Part shown: positions 18,427 through 26,994 of the stretch, piece by piece
Layout: the number at the start of each line of letters is the position of its first letter
Position numbering within the stretch: position 1 is the first letter of the stretch
Assembly: GCA_003250395.1 (NCBI GenBank)
Contig: QKGM01000038.1
Coordinates: 62,001 to 126,000 of the forward strand
Length of the DNA stretch: 64,000 nucleotides
Direction of reading: 5' to 3'
Origin: Bacteroidota bacterium
GTDB lineage: Bacteria > Bacteroidota > Bacteroidia > Bacteroidales > TTA-H9
Translations under genes and position numbers: made by a program
Notes under the pieces: generated by a model
Database searches by the model: none
Told to the model about the DNA's origin: nothing
What the model saw: the letters and a program-made list of their open reading frames with translations, nothing else

Positions 18427-18877
18427 CATCGTATTTCAGGAGGTACCCGGTGAAGTTACGCTGGCCATCAACCTTTCCAATTGTCCCAACCGCTGCAGGG
18501 GCTGTCACAGCCCTTACCTGCAGCAGGATATTGGCGCGATACTCGATTTGGAAGTGCTCGCCGGGTTGCTTCAAAAGTATGGCGATGCCATTACCTGTGT
18601 ATGTTTCATGGGTGGTGATGCCTCGCCATGTGAAGTCGAACACTTCGCCCTTTTCGTGCGAAACGCTTCCGAAGGGCGTATAAAAACCGGGTGGTACTCG
18701 GGTAAAGAGGCCTTCCCGGATTGTTGTTCGCTTCGCAATTTCGATTACCTGAAACTGGGCCCCTACCTTGAGCAATCGGGAGGGTTAGGTTGCGCTACCA
18801 CGAACCAGCGGTTTTACCATATCGTGGATGGAGAGAGGATTGATATGACGGGGAGCTTTTTGAAAAAGGAGAGGTGA
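18404..18877 (+). CDS. nrdG: Anaerobic ribonucleotide reductase activating protein
   Basis: A 157-residue radical-SAM activase that uses a [4Fe-4S] cluster and S-adenosylmethionine to generate the glycyl radical on NrdD. The cluster motif CPNRCRGC (Cys27, Cys31, Cys34) matches CxxxCxxC, and GGDA after it is the usual SAM-binding patch. The start overlaps nrdD by 23 bases, indicating translational coupling. Size fits the short NrdG form. A small stem (CAGCC aacg GGCTG, about 18941-18954) lies downstream but lacks a U-tract. Confidence 0.94.
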   Translation: MLRFVNYNIVFQEVPGEVTLAINLSNCPNRCRGCHSPYLQQDIGAILDLEVLAGLLQKYGDAITCVCFMGGDASPCEVEHFALFVRNASEGRIKTGWYSGKEAFPDCCSLRNFDYLKLGPYLEQSGGLGCATTNQRFYHIVDGERIDMTGSFLKKER

Positions 18878-19043
18878 GAGGTGAGTAGTGAGAGGAGGTG
18901 CTGATGGCGGATAAGCCGGTCTTTAGAAAAAATGACCAACCAGCCAACGGGCTGTAACCCTTTACCGGATTACAATAAGCTGTTTCATGAGGGGTTTTTG
19001 CGGGTTTTTTTCCCTCGGAGATTGGAGAGACAGGTAAAAAAAT

Positions 19044-19051
19044 TATATTTG
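19044..19051 (+). promoter_or_regulatory. Promoter with -33 TTG and -7 TATATTTG at the left edge of the AT-rich island
   Basis: TTG at 19022-19024, a 19-base spacer and TATATTTG at 19044-19051 give a textbook Bacteroidota promoter. It reads into the short ORF at 19093. Confidence 0.55.
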
Positions 19052-19092
19052 TGATTTAACTGTACTTATACAATTTGTAAAGAGTATGTTGA

Positions 19093-19332
19093 ATGAGATA
19101 CTGCAAAACAGATACAGCAGGTGAACAGCAAAGAATTCTGAATCTTTCGGGGTATGGATACAGCAATAGCACTAATGTTCATACACCTGTAAGCGAGAAG
19201 AGTATACGCGAAATGCTGGGTTATAAAATATTTTGTAGTAATTATAACAAAATGTCGATTGAGGAGATAAGCTGCCCTAAAGGTGCGGTTTTGCGGTTGA
19301 TTTTGGGGGATAGTATTGTATTTGGGGAGTAG
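19093..19332 (+). pseudogene. Short ORF, possible tail of a tyrosine recombinase
   Basis: A 79-residue ORF 42 bases after a good promoter. Residues about 22-45 (GYGYSNSTNVHTPVSEKSIR) resemble the end of Bacteroidota tyrosine integrases, where a 'T..IYTHVS.KSI..I' segment holds the catalytic Tyr. Here the Tyr is absent (VHTPVS in place of YTHVS) and nothing upstream encodes the rest of an integrase. It could be a decayed remnant that marks an old insertion, or an unrelated small protein. I cannot decide between these. Confidence 0.3.
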
Positions 19333-19372
19333 ATAAACGAAAACTGGACAATGTTATAATCCGATTTAACAA

Positions 19373-19954
19373 ATGGATAGAGCTTTATTAATTAAGAATT
19401 TATTCGGATTACTATTGGAGGACAGAAGGCAAGCTTGTATTGATTTTGCAGAGGAGAATTATCCTTTCGTTGAAAGCATATCTCAGAAAAGACAGTATTC
19501 AAAATATCAAATGTGTAAGGTTTTTTTAAGAGACGGATTTATTGACAGATATTCTGGTGATAAATTACTGTTTCCTGGTCTGATTAGACTATTAACTTTA
19601 GAATTTCCAGATATTTTCAAGTATCATAAAAACTGGAAAATGTCAGACACTCACATGATTTACTGGGATTTATATCCTACAATTGACCATTTGATTCCTA
19701 TTGCGAGAGGTGGAAACGATAATGATATCAACTGGGTAACAACTTCAATGCTTCACAATTCTGCTAAATCACTTTGGACAATAGAAGAACTAGGATGGAA
19801 TATACATGAGAAAGGACAACTTAACAATTGGGACGGATTAGTTCATTATTTCATAGATTTTGTAAATAAAAATCCAGAATACATGCAAGACAAATATGTA
19901 TACAGTTGGAATTTAGGACTTATTAGAGCAATAGCTGAATTAGAAAATGAGTAA
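19373..19954 (+). CDS. HNH endonuclease domain protein
   Basis: A 193-residue protein with an HNH (beta-beta-alpha-metal) core in the middle: TIDHLIPIARGGNDNDINWV with Asp105-His106 and Asn120, then His128-Asn129 in MLHNSAKS. The zinc-knuckle cysteines of some HNH proteins are absent. The N-terminal 55 residues are helical and probably position DNA. HNH proteins of this size occur as homing, restriction-type or phage-defence nucleases; no methyltransferase or other defence partner is adjacent, so the role is open. The AT-rich composition differs from the tsaD-nrdDG genes to its left, which suggests transfer. Confidence 0.75.
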   Translation: MDRALLIKNLFGLLLEDRRQACIDFAEENYPFVESISQKRQYSKYQMCKVFLRDGFIDRYSGDKLLFPGLIRLLTLEFPDIFKYHKNWKMSDTHMIYWDLYPTIDHLIPIARGGNDNDINWVTTSMLHNSAKSLWTIEELGWNIHEKGQLNNWDGLVHYFIDFVNKNPEYMQDKYVYSWNLGLIRAIAELENE

Positions 19955-20095
19955 TACCAAAAACAACTATATTTTAATTGGGGTTTCTGTGCGAACAGCA
20001 AAATTCATAGCCCGATACAGTCCTATAGGTGTTAAACAGGGAAGCAACACGCAATCTATATTTATACATAATTCTGAGTTTTAGCAAGAATTCAT

Positions 20096-20734
20096 ATGAA
20101 ACGCATAAGTATATTACTTTTATTTCTTGTTTTTTTGACTTTCGAATTGTATAGTCAACAATATATAATACATATAGTCGACTCAATATGTCAAAGTAAT
20201 TCAACAATTAGTAGAACTGATTCAACAATTATTTTGAAATCAGATAATTTATCACTTTATAAAAGAATTGACTGCTATGATTCTGTATTATATACCGATA
20301 GAAAACTGAAAAGACATATTAGTAAAGAGTTAACACGCGACAGCTTACTAATATTACTCTTTAACAAAAGGTACTTAACCCCAGATATACTTAGAAAAGC
20401 ATATTTAAGTAAAAGGATAAAAATAACTGAAGAAGGGGATACTGTTAATCTTACTAAAACTGGCGATACAACTGAATATTACTTTTATTCTATTTCAGTA
20501 AATGAATTTGAGAAGCGAAAAGATAGAAAGCACATTAGTATTGAAATAGGTGTAACCAGACCAATGAAAGATCATTGTGATGAAAATGGGTATCCAATTT
20601 TTCAAACTCCTTTTTCATCCTTTGTTTTAGTTATAGAATCGACTATTAATGCTAATAAAGAACAATTAGTGGAATTTATTAATAAATCATCTTTCAGGTA
20701 TTTATACTTTGAAAGTGATTATATTGCAATTTAA
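20096..20734 (+). CDS. Secreted protein of unknown function (island)
   Basis: A 212-residue protein that I do not recognise. Residues 1-20 are a good signal peptide (LLLFLVFLTFELYSQ). The mature part is rich in Lys, Asp, Ser and Ile, mixing helical and strand stretches, with a Cys pair at about residues 32 and 59 and another Cys near 174. Base composition is very AT-rich, like the genes on both sides. The 141 bases upstream hold no clear TAnnTTTG box. The gene is separated by 248 bases from the lipoprotein pair that follows, so co-transcription is uncertain. Confidence 0.6.
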   Translation: MKRISILLLFLVFLTFELYSQQYIIHIVDSICQSNSTISRTDSTIILKSDNLSLYKRIDCYDSVLYTDRKLKRHISKELTRDSLLILLFNKRYLTPDILRKAYLSKRIKITEEGDTVNLTKTGDTTEYYFYSISVNEFEKRKDRKHISIEIGVTRPMKDHCDENGYPIFQTPFSSFVLVIESTINANKEQLVEFINKSSFRYLYFESDYIAI

Positions 20735-20982
20735 ATAACTAATCAGATTGATTTTAACAAGTTATTTCCAAATTTCTGGGGGAAGTAAAACACTTTTTAA
20801 TAATTAAAAAAGATACATACTTGATAGTGGAAATGTATTAAATCAGTTAAATGGGAAAAGGAGTAGAAATAAACGATAGCTAATAGGCAGGTTTTGGATT
20901 GGTCTGCACGCCACTGGTAAAAGTCCCGCGATGAATTTCATATTTATTAACTATTAAGAACAAACAGATCGTATAAATATAA

Positions 20983-21993
20983 ATGAATATAAAATCACTA
21001 GTATATAGCCTGATCCTCCTCCTCTTTTTGTCTTGTTCTGATGAAAATTCATCTGATCGGGTCTCTTTTTATTTTTGGAAATCAAATGTAAATTTTAATG
21101 ATTCTTTTAAGGATGTACTTGGAAAGCTGAAGTCCAGAAAAATATATCTTCATTATTTCGATGTCGATAGAATTGAAGCCGATCGGTTGAATGGTGATGG
21201 TATCTATCCTGTTTACGTTGTTAAAAGTGTTGCTGAAGAGTATAATGATTATGAAATTATACCAGTTGTATATATTGCTAATAAGATTTTTAAGTCTGAA
21301 AATATAGATATCTCTGATTTATCTGATAAAATTACTCAACTAATCAATCAGATAAGTGTGAACTATTTTGGTAAAAAACCAAAAACTGTACAAATCGATT
21401 GCGATTGGACACAATCAACGCAAGCTTTGTATTTTAACTTATTGCAGCACTTAAAAACTCAATTTTGCATAAATGTAACAATTCGTTTGCATCAAATTAA
21501 ATATCAGGAATCAACTGGAGTACCACCTGTTGATTATGGTACACTGATGCTCTATAATGTTGGAAAACTAAATAATGATAGACAAAATTCAATATTGGAT
21601 AATGATATTGTAAAACAGTATATTAACAGAGAAACAACTTACCCTTTACATTTGGATATCGCTCTCCCGATATTCTCGCAAACTGTTGTTAAAAACAACA
21701 GAGGTGAAGTAAAACTCATCAACCGTTCTATACGTAATGAGTTAAGGAATGATACCCATTTTAAACAAATCAGTGAAAATTGTTTTGAGGTGGTAATCGA
21801 TACTCTTTTTAAAGGTTTTTATTTAAGTAAGGGTTACAATCTTAAAATGGATGAAATAAGTGAAAGAGAAATAATAAGAGCATATTCTACTGTAAAACAT
21901 AGTAAATTGAAAATGGGGGATTGTATTTTTTATCATCTCGATGAACAAATACTCTCGAGCATTGATCTTGAAAAAATTGTAAAAGAACTATGA
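20983..21993 (+). CDS. Lipoprotein of unknown function, first gene of a coupled pair
   Basis: A 336-residue protein with an N-terminal signal of the lipoprotein type (LILLLFLSC, Cys18), so it is probably anchored in an envelope membrane facing the periplasm or the outside. The body shows alternating strands and helices: VSFYFWKSNV, KIYLHYFDVDRIEA, EIIPVVYIANKIF, KTVQIDCDWTQSTQALYFNLL, CINVTIRLHQI, TLMLYNVGKL, LHLDIALPIFS. This regular beta/alpha order, with acidic residues at strand ends (YFDVD, QIDCDW), looks like a TIM barrel of the glycosidase-like kind. I cannot name a family. Its stop overlaps the next start by 4 bases (ATGA), so the two products are made together. Confidence 0.7.
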   Translation: MNIKSLVYSLILLLFLSCSDENSSDRVSFYFWKSNVNFNDSFKDVLGKLKSRKIYLHYFDVDRIEADRLNGDGIYPVYVVKSVAEEYNDYEIIPVVYIANKIFKSENIDISDLSDKITQLINQISVNYFGKKPKTVQIDCDWTQSTQALYFNLLQHLKTQFCINVTIRLHQIKYQESTGVPPVDYGTLMLYNVGKLNNDRQNSILDNDIVKQYINRETTYPLHLDIALPIFSQTVVKNNRGEVKLINRSIRNELRNDTHFKQISENCFEVVIDTLFKGFYLSKGYNLKMDEISEREIIRAYSTVKHSKLKMGDCIFYHLDEQILSSIDLEKIVKEL

Positions 21994-24314
21994 AGAAAAT
22001 AATCTCGCTACTTTTTGTAATAATATCATTGTCAAATAATTTGTTGGCTTGTGGTTATTACGATCCATGGGATGGAATGTTGTTTTATAATTTGTTCGAT
22101 CAGACAAATATTTCAGCCGAAGAATATTATCCATTTTTGAGAGCTGATTACACTTTTTTTTATGAGTCAACTGAAATATCCAATGAGAAGAAAAGCTACC
22201 CTAAAGGAAATATCAGGCTTTGGCATGAATTATTAACCACATGGAGTATCACAGATATTGAACAGGCAGTATACAATTTTCCAACATTTAATTGGAGTAA
22301 GAAGAATTCTTTAATTGAAAATAGTGTACAAACATACCTTGCTTTTGCTCAAAAATGTACAGAAACTTTCAGCTATAGAAAAAATCTATATTCCTGGAAT
22401 TACAGTGATCTTTTATCTCAGAGGAATTTTGATACCGCGTCGTTGCTTTCAGAAGCTAATTTGTTTATCAACAAAGAAGCTAACATACAATTGCAATCCC
22501 GTTATTATTATCAGCTTATCAGAATTTTGCATTATTCAAAAATGTGGAATGAGGCTATAAAGGTATTTGAAAATAGCATTGAAGGGAAAATATGTAAAAA
22601 CGAAATTTATTATTATATTTTAGATCAGGTAGCTGGTTGTTATTATTCTACTGGGAATTATGAAAAGGCGGCATATATGTTTACTAAAGTCTTTAATCAT
22701 AGCTATGATCGAAAAAAGTCAGCCTTTATAAGTTATAATTTTTGTGCTCAAAATGGATTTGAAGGCAGGCAATATTTTAATGGAATTGATGATGAGAAAG
22801 ACTTATTGCTTATTAAGAGCTTGTATGATTTTTCTGACCGTATAAGCACTATTCATGAATTCATTAATTTAGATGCAGATGACAGTCGTGTTGAATTACT
22901 CTTTATGCGTTTGTTAAATAATACCGAGCGCGAAATATGGCCAAAGAATATTGGGGTATCTGATAAAACACTTCCAAATATTGATGAAAATCTGACTGAA
23001 GATATAGAAAAGCTGACATTAATAGCAATTGGACAAGCCAACAATTTAGCTGTTATGAACAAAGACTTTTGGATACTGGCTACTTCATATTTGTATTTTA
23101 TTAACCAGAATTTGAATCAGGCAAAACAACAACTAAAAAAAGTTAAATCATTCGAAGTACAGAAGCAAATATTATCTGATATTTATCTGATATTTAGTTG
23201 GGATAGAATGGATCAAAAAAATGAAGAGACTCTTATGTCTCTATTAAAGAAGAATGAATTTAATAATCTGGCTGTATCTACGATTCTTGTATCACAACCC
23301 GATTGGATTATGATGTGTTTGGATAAAGTTGCACATCTTTACTACGCTCAGAATGAATTAGCAAAAGCATTTCTCATTCATAATAAATTAGAGGTAACAG
23401 ATTATCTGACTTCTTTCCAATTATTAACTTCGATGGAGGAGCTTTATAACAAGTGTGATAAGAGTGACTTCGAGAAAACTCTGATCTCAAATATGAATGA
23501 CTGTCCATATAGTTTTATTGATTATGTATATAATCAACAAGCTATTTATTATTTATACCATAATGATCCGATTTCTGCAATGGTCTGTTTTAATAAAATG
23601 AAAACGGAGATTGACAGAGTTGAAATTTCTGCGCAAATATTTAGCAATAATACAAAAGAAGGTTTCACCTTTCCTGTTGATAGTATAATGGTTGATGAGG
23701 TTTATAAAGCCAGCATTTTTTCTTTTATCAAGCCATATTTCTCTCGAAAAGAATTAGCTGAAAACCTTGTAAGATTAGTAAAAATGCGCTACGACAGGTT
23801 GCCGTGGAAAAGAAAATTGGCAAATTATTTATTAGGCAATTTTTATTTTAATATCTCAAATACAGGATACTATCGTGGGGCATTAAACGGTCGTTCGAAT
23901 GTTGGTTATAATAATTATTTTAATAATGATTTTTATGAGGATGACAATCCTAAATATGATGCTGAAATTATAAATAGTCGTGTTGGATATAATTTATCAA
24001 ATATCGAAATGCATCGGAATAAATATAATCGTACTTGCGATTTCGCCAGAAGTTACTTTGAGAATGTTATTCATGAATCAACAGATGTTGAATTAAATGC
24101 ACGATGTTGGTTCATGCTTGCTAAGTGCGAATTAAATAGTTATTACAATAAGGCAAATCAGGATTCATATAGTAAATGCCTTTCACAATTTGGTAAGGCA
24201 TTATTGGAAAGTGAGAGTTTTAAACAACTAGAAGAGAGATATGCTGACACAAAATTCCATGAAATGATAGTTAAGGAGTGTAGCTATTTTAGGTATTATA
24301 CTCTTAATAATTAG
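21990..24314 (+). CDS. Large exported helical-repeat-like protein, second gene of a coupled pair
   Basis: A 774-residue protein. The N-terminus (IISLLFVIISLSNNLLACGYYDP) is an export signal with a possible lipobox (LLAC). The rest is mainly helical, with recurring pairs of helices rich in Tyr, Leu and Ala such as YYYILDQVAGCYYSTGNYEK and CWFMLAKCELNSYYNKANQ, which look like degenerate TPR units. Tyr and Asn are unusually frequent; a stretch near residues 620-660 (NTGYYRGALNGRSNVGYNNY) is Gly/Asn/Tyr-rich. Overlap with the lipoprotein gene by 4 bases points to a shared complex or pathway in the envelope. No enzyme motif is visible. The function is unknown. Confidence 0.7.
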   Translation: MKKIISLLFVIISLSNNLLACGYYDPWDGMLFYNLFDQTNISAEEYYPFLRADYTFFYESTEISNEKKSYPKGNIRLWHELLTTWSITDIEQAVYNFPTFNWSKKNSLIENSVQTYLAFAQKCTETFSYRKNLYSWNYSDLLSQRNFDTASLLSEANLFINKEANIQLQSRYYYQLIRILHYSKMWNEAIKVFENSIEGKICKNEIYYYILDQVAGCYYSTGNYEKAAYMFTKVFNHSYDRKKSAFISYNFCAQNGFEGRQYFNGIDDEKDLLLIKSLYDFSDRISTIHEFINLDADDSRVELLFMRLLNNTEREIWPKNIGVSDKTLPNIDENLTEDIEKLTLIAIGQANNLAVMNKDFWILATSYLYFINQNLNQAKQQLKKVKSFEVQKQILSDIYLIFSWDRMDQKNEETLMSLLKKNEFNNLAVSTILVSQPDWIMMCLDKVAHLYYAQNELAKAFLIHNKLEVTDYLTSFQLLTSMEELYNKCDKSDFEKTLISNMNDCPYSFIDYVYNQQAIYYLYHNDPISAMVCFNKMKTEIDRVEISAQIFSNNTKEGFTFPVDSIMVDEVYKASIFSFIKPYFSRKELAENLVRLVKMRYDRLPWKRKLANYLLGNFYFNISNTGYYRGALNGRSNVGYNNYFNNDFYEDDNPKYDAEIINSRVGYNLSNIEMHRNKYNRTCDFARSYFENVIHESTDVELNARCWFMLAKCELNSYYNKANQDSYSKCLSQFGKALLESESFKQLEERYADTKFHEMIVKECSYFRYYTLNN

Positions 24315-25034
24315 AAGTCATATTTCTACAGGATGTATACTCTTTATTCAGTTGATGATTGTTAAACGACCATAAACGGATGGTGCCATATTTGCCGTAG
24401 TTTTCTACAAGATGCTTCCCCCATCGTAATTTGGCATCATATTAGTAATACAACCCGATTTCTTTCTTGAGCATTAAATTTTTATGTGAAATATTTGTCC
24501 GGATGAAAGAACCGGGTATTTTTGACAGAGCATGACCTCGGTATTGGGATTTGGTTCAACTCATGGTATAGTATAAACCTATTTAGGAGTTTTACGGGCG
24601 GTTATAGTTCGAAAAATATGCAGGTTATTGATATGTAAATTCTTATTCTACTGTAATTATTATGCAGAGAATGCTGTTATGCGTTCTATGATGTGTAAGC
24701 GTAAATAGAATATTGCGTTTTTAATTATTTAATGAGAAAAATCGATCTTGTTGACTTTTTGACTCCAATAGTAATTGTTTTGTTAGGGTTCCTGTTAATA
24801 GTTGGTTAAAATTATTAGGTGAATGATATAGATGGTGGAATCGGAAAATCTCTGGCACCGGAATAGTGTTACTTGGTTAGCATACAGGAATACAACCTGA
24901 TGAAGGTCATGTGCTTTACATCAGGAAGGGAAATTCAAATGGCTGTCAAATACCCAATAATTCTGGAGTAAAGAGTACTGATAAATCAGGTAATTCCCCC
25001 TTTAGCTACTCTTAATTTTTTCAGCGTATTGTAA
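24315..25034. other. 720-base AT-rich intergenic stretch
   Basis: This stretch separates the island pair from the AraC regulator gene. I see no family-like ORF apart from one 25-codon frame with a hydrophobic segment (listed separately). No inverted terminal repeats, terminator with U-tract or promoter box stands out. Confidence 0.45.
24732..24809 (+). CDS. Possible 25-residue membrane peptide
   Basis: ATG to TAA encodes MRKIDLVDFLTP followed by an uninterrupted hydrophobic run (IVIVLLGFLLIV). That is the make-up of small single-pass membrane peptides: charged start, one transmembrane helix, immediate stop. There is no recognised family, no clear promoter and no nearby gene on the same strand, so it may be chance in an AT-rich gap. 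Confidence 0.2.
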   Translation: MRKIDLVDFLTPIVIVLLGFLLIVG

Positions 25035-25931
25035 TTAATTCATTGATCGAAATTCATTTGGAGAGTAGCCTGTGTTTTTCTTAAACATACGCGTAAAATG
25101 TTGTGGATATTTAAACCCCAGTTCATAGGCAATATCGCTGATTGATTTACCTGAATCAAATATTTTTTCCTTTGCAACATCAATCAATTTAAGTTGAATA
25201 TGTTCCAGGGCTGATTTGCCCGTTTCTTTTTTCAACAAATCACCGAGATAGTTCGGTGATAAATATAGCCTTTCAGCACAATATTTTACAGTTGGAAAAC
25301 CATTTTCAGCGGGTTTTTCTGATGAGAAATATTCATCCAATACTTTTTCAAATCGTGTCAGCAGATCTTTGTTTACATGACTACGTGTATTGAACTGCCG
25401 TTCGTAGAAACGTTTACCATAATTCAAAAAAAGCTCAAGGTATGATACAATAAGTGTCTTACTGTGAGAGTCGATAGGATGTTCTAATTCATATCGGATT
25501 TTTTCTATGGTGTCATCGATTACTTCACGTTCCCTGGCTGAAAGGTGCAGCGCTTCATTTACTTCATACGAGAAAAATGTGTAGTCTTTAATATTCTTGC
25601 CGAGCGAAGTGCCATGAATGAAGTCAGGATGAAAAACCACAGCATAACCTGCCGCCTGGCGTTTTTCTCCTTTGCTGTCTATACCATAAACCTGACCGGG
25701 TGAAATGAAGATCAATGTACCTTCCTCGTAATCATAATTATTGATTCCGTATATAATATCTCCACATTTGATATCCTTTAGAAAGATCGCGTAAAAGTTT
25801 ATCTGGGTCTTTTTGAATTCAAATGGTTGAAGCTTTGAGAAATCAATTATCCCGACAAGCGGATGTAAGGTTTCCTGCCCCAACATATTGTTGTATTCCG
25901 TAACCGAATTTATTCTGACAATGTCACTCAT
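25035..25931 (-). CDS. AraC family transcriptional regulator
   Basis: A 298-residue regulator with an N-terminal cupin-like sensing domain and a C-terminal pair of helix-turn-helix motifs (FPTVKYCAERLYLSPNYLGDL, then ISDIAYELGFKYPQHFTRMF), ending in the usual TGYSPNEFR. The frame extends 15 codons further upstream to 25976, but a -7 box at 25957-25964 lies within that extension. The ATG at 25931 (MSDIVRINSV) is therefore chosen. It is divergent from the flavodoxin - hydrolase - cupin genes and is the obvious candidate for their control. Confidence 0.9.
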   Translation of the reverse strand: MSDIVRINSVTEYNNMLGQETLHPLVGIIDFSKLQPFEFKKTQINFYAIFLKDIKCGDIIYGINNYDYEEGTLIFISPGQVYGIDSKGEKRQAAGYAVVFHPDFIHGTSLGKNIKDYTFFSYEVNEALHLSAREREVIDDTIEKIRYELEHPIDSHSKTLIVSYLELFLNYGKRFYERQFNTRSHVNKDLLTRFEKVLDEYFSSEKPAENGFPTVKYCAERLYLSPNYLGDLLKKETGKSALEHIQLKLIDVAKEKIFDSGKSISDIAYELGFKYPQHFTRMFKKNTGYSPNEFRSMN

Positions 25932-25956
25932 ATAGCACAAATAATGTTTTCTTGTA

Positions 25957-25964
25957 CAAAGGTA
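25957..25964 (-). promoter_or_regulatory. -7 box (TACCTTTG) for the AraC regulator
   Basis: The minus strand reads TACCTTTG, 25 bases upstream of the ATG at 25931. It sits inside the longer possible reading frame and so decides the start. Confidence 0.55.
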
Positions 25965-26090
25965 AGCATCTAACAATGAAAATATAACCTATTATAAAGA
26001 TTCAGTAAAAGTGGTAAGTAACACTGTAATTCAGGTATTTTTTCTTAACCATTTCTTTTGATTTTTGTAGCGTGAAATAACTACACGATT

Positions 26091-26582
26091 ATGGTTGGAG
26101 CAAAAGGAATTCTAATTGCATATTTCTCCTGGAGCGGAAACACCAGAGAATTAGCTAAGCAGATACATCAATTGGTAGGTGGAGATATATACGAAATCAA
26201 GCCTTTAAATGAGTATCCTGGTAATTACACTTCTGTTTTGAAGCTGTCAAAGCAGGAGATTATTTCTGGGGAAAGACGTGAAATTATTAACGGACCGGCT
26301 TCTATTGATGAGTATAACTACATTTTCATCGGTTATTCCAATTGGTGGAATAACATTCCGTCACCCGTTTATACATTTTTATCAGGTTATAGTATGAAAG
26401 GACGTGTTATAATCCCATTCTGTACTCATGGAGGTGGAGGTTTTGGACACAGTATTGATGACATCAGGAAACATTGTCCTGATTCCAAAGTAATGAATGG
26501 AGTTTCTTTGAATGGCAATCATATAACATATGCTATTTCCGAACTGGAAATCTGGCTGAGAAAACTGGATTTTAGCCTGTGA
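26091..26582 (+). CDS. Flavodoxin
   Basis: A 163-residue FMN-binding electron carrier of the long flavodoxin_4 type. The phosphate-binding loop is seen at the N-terminus (YFSWSGNTRELAKQI, residues about 11-25), followed by the GYSNWWNNIPSPVYTFL segment that packs on the isoalloxazine ring and a CTHGGGGFGHS loop. It carries single electrons in the cytoplasm; the partner is not identified. The gene is the first after the divergent AraC regulator. Only a one-mismatch -7 box (GATTTTTG, 26060-26067) is found before it, so an activator may be needed. Confidence 0.9.
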   Translation: MVGAKGILIAYFSWSGNTRELAKQIHQLVGGDIYEIKPLNEYPGNYTSVLKLSKQEIISGERREIINGPASIDEYNYIFIGYSNWWNNIPSPVYTFLSGYSMKGRVIIPFCTHGGGGFGHSIDDIRKHCPDSKVMNGVSLNGNHITYAISELEIWLRKLDFSL

Positions 26583-26994
26583 AAGCCATAAAAATAAGAA
26601 TCTGTTAAATTGGTATATGAAACAGTATTTTGGGTTAACGCATTGATATCATGGATAGCTACTTTTGCACTGTTAACATTGTAAAGGTATAAAGCTTTGA
26701 AGTTGCTGAATGATAGTTTTTTCAGAAGGAGCAACGATCCCGAAATAAGGATTTGATTCCGGCCTTTTTATCTTGCAGACGTGTTCTTTGTTTCAGTATG
26801 GGCAGAAAAGAAAGACAATTGTAAATGGGAGACAGTCCTGATGTACTGAAAATTAGCTGGAGGTGGATTTGGTGTAGAGATTCTTGTTGATTTAGGGAAT
26901 ACTAATTCAAAATGCAACATTCAGGATGACGAATGTACAAATTGAGAATAGAAATTGAATGTAAGAAAGGAATATTAATACAAATTATATAATC
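26583..26994. other. Intergenic stretch between flavodoxin and alpha/beta hydrolase
   Basis: About 410 bases with broken frames. The part at 26760-26950 has short protein-like stretches interrupted by stops, which may be remains of a lost gene, but no family can be named. No promoter box was found just before the hydrolase gene. Confidence 0.35.

Noticed and set aside
18865-18897. GA-rich short repeats after nrdG (GTGAGAG-like)
   Set aside because: Too short and imperfect to be a repeat array or CRISPR; treated as low-complexity sequence.
25932-25976. N-terminal 15-codon extension of the AraC regulator
   Set aside because: Contains the -7 box at 25957-25964 and does not look like the family start.
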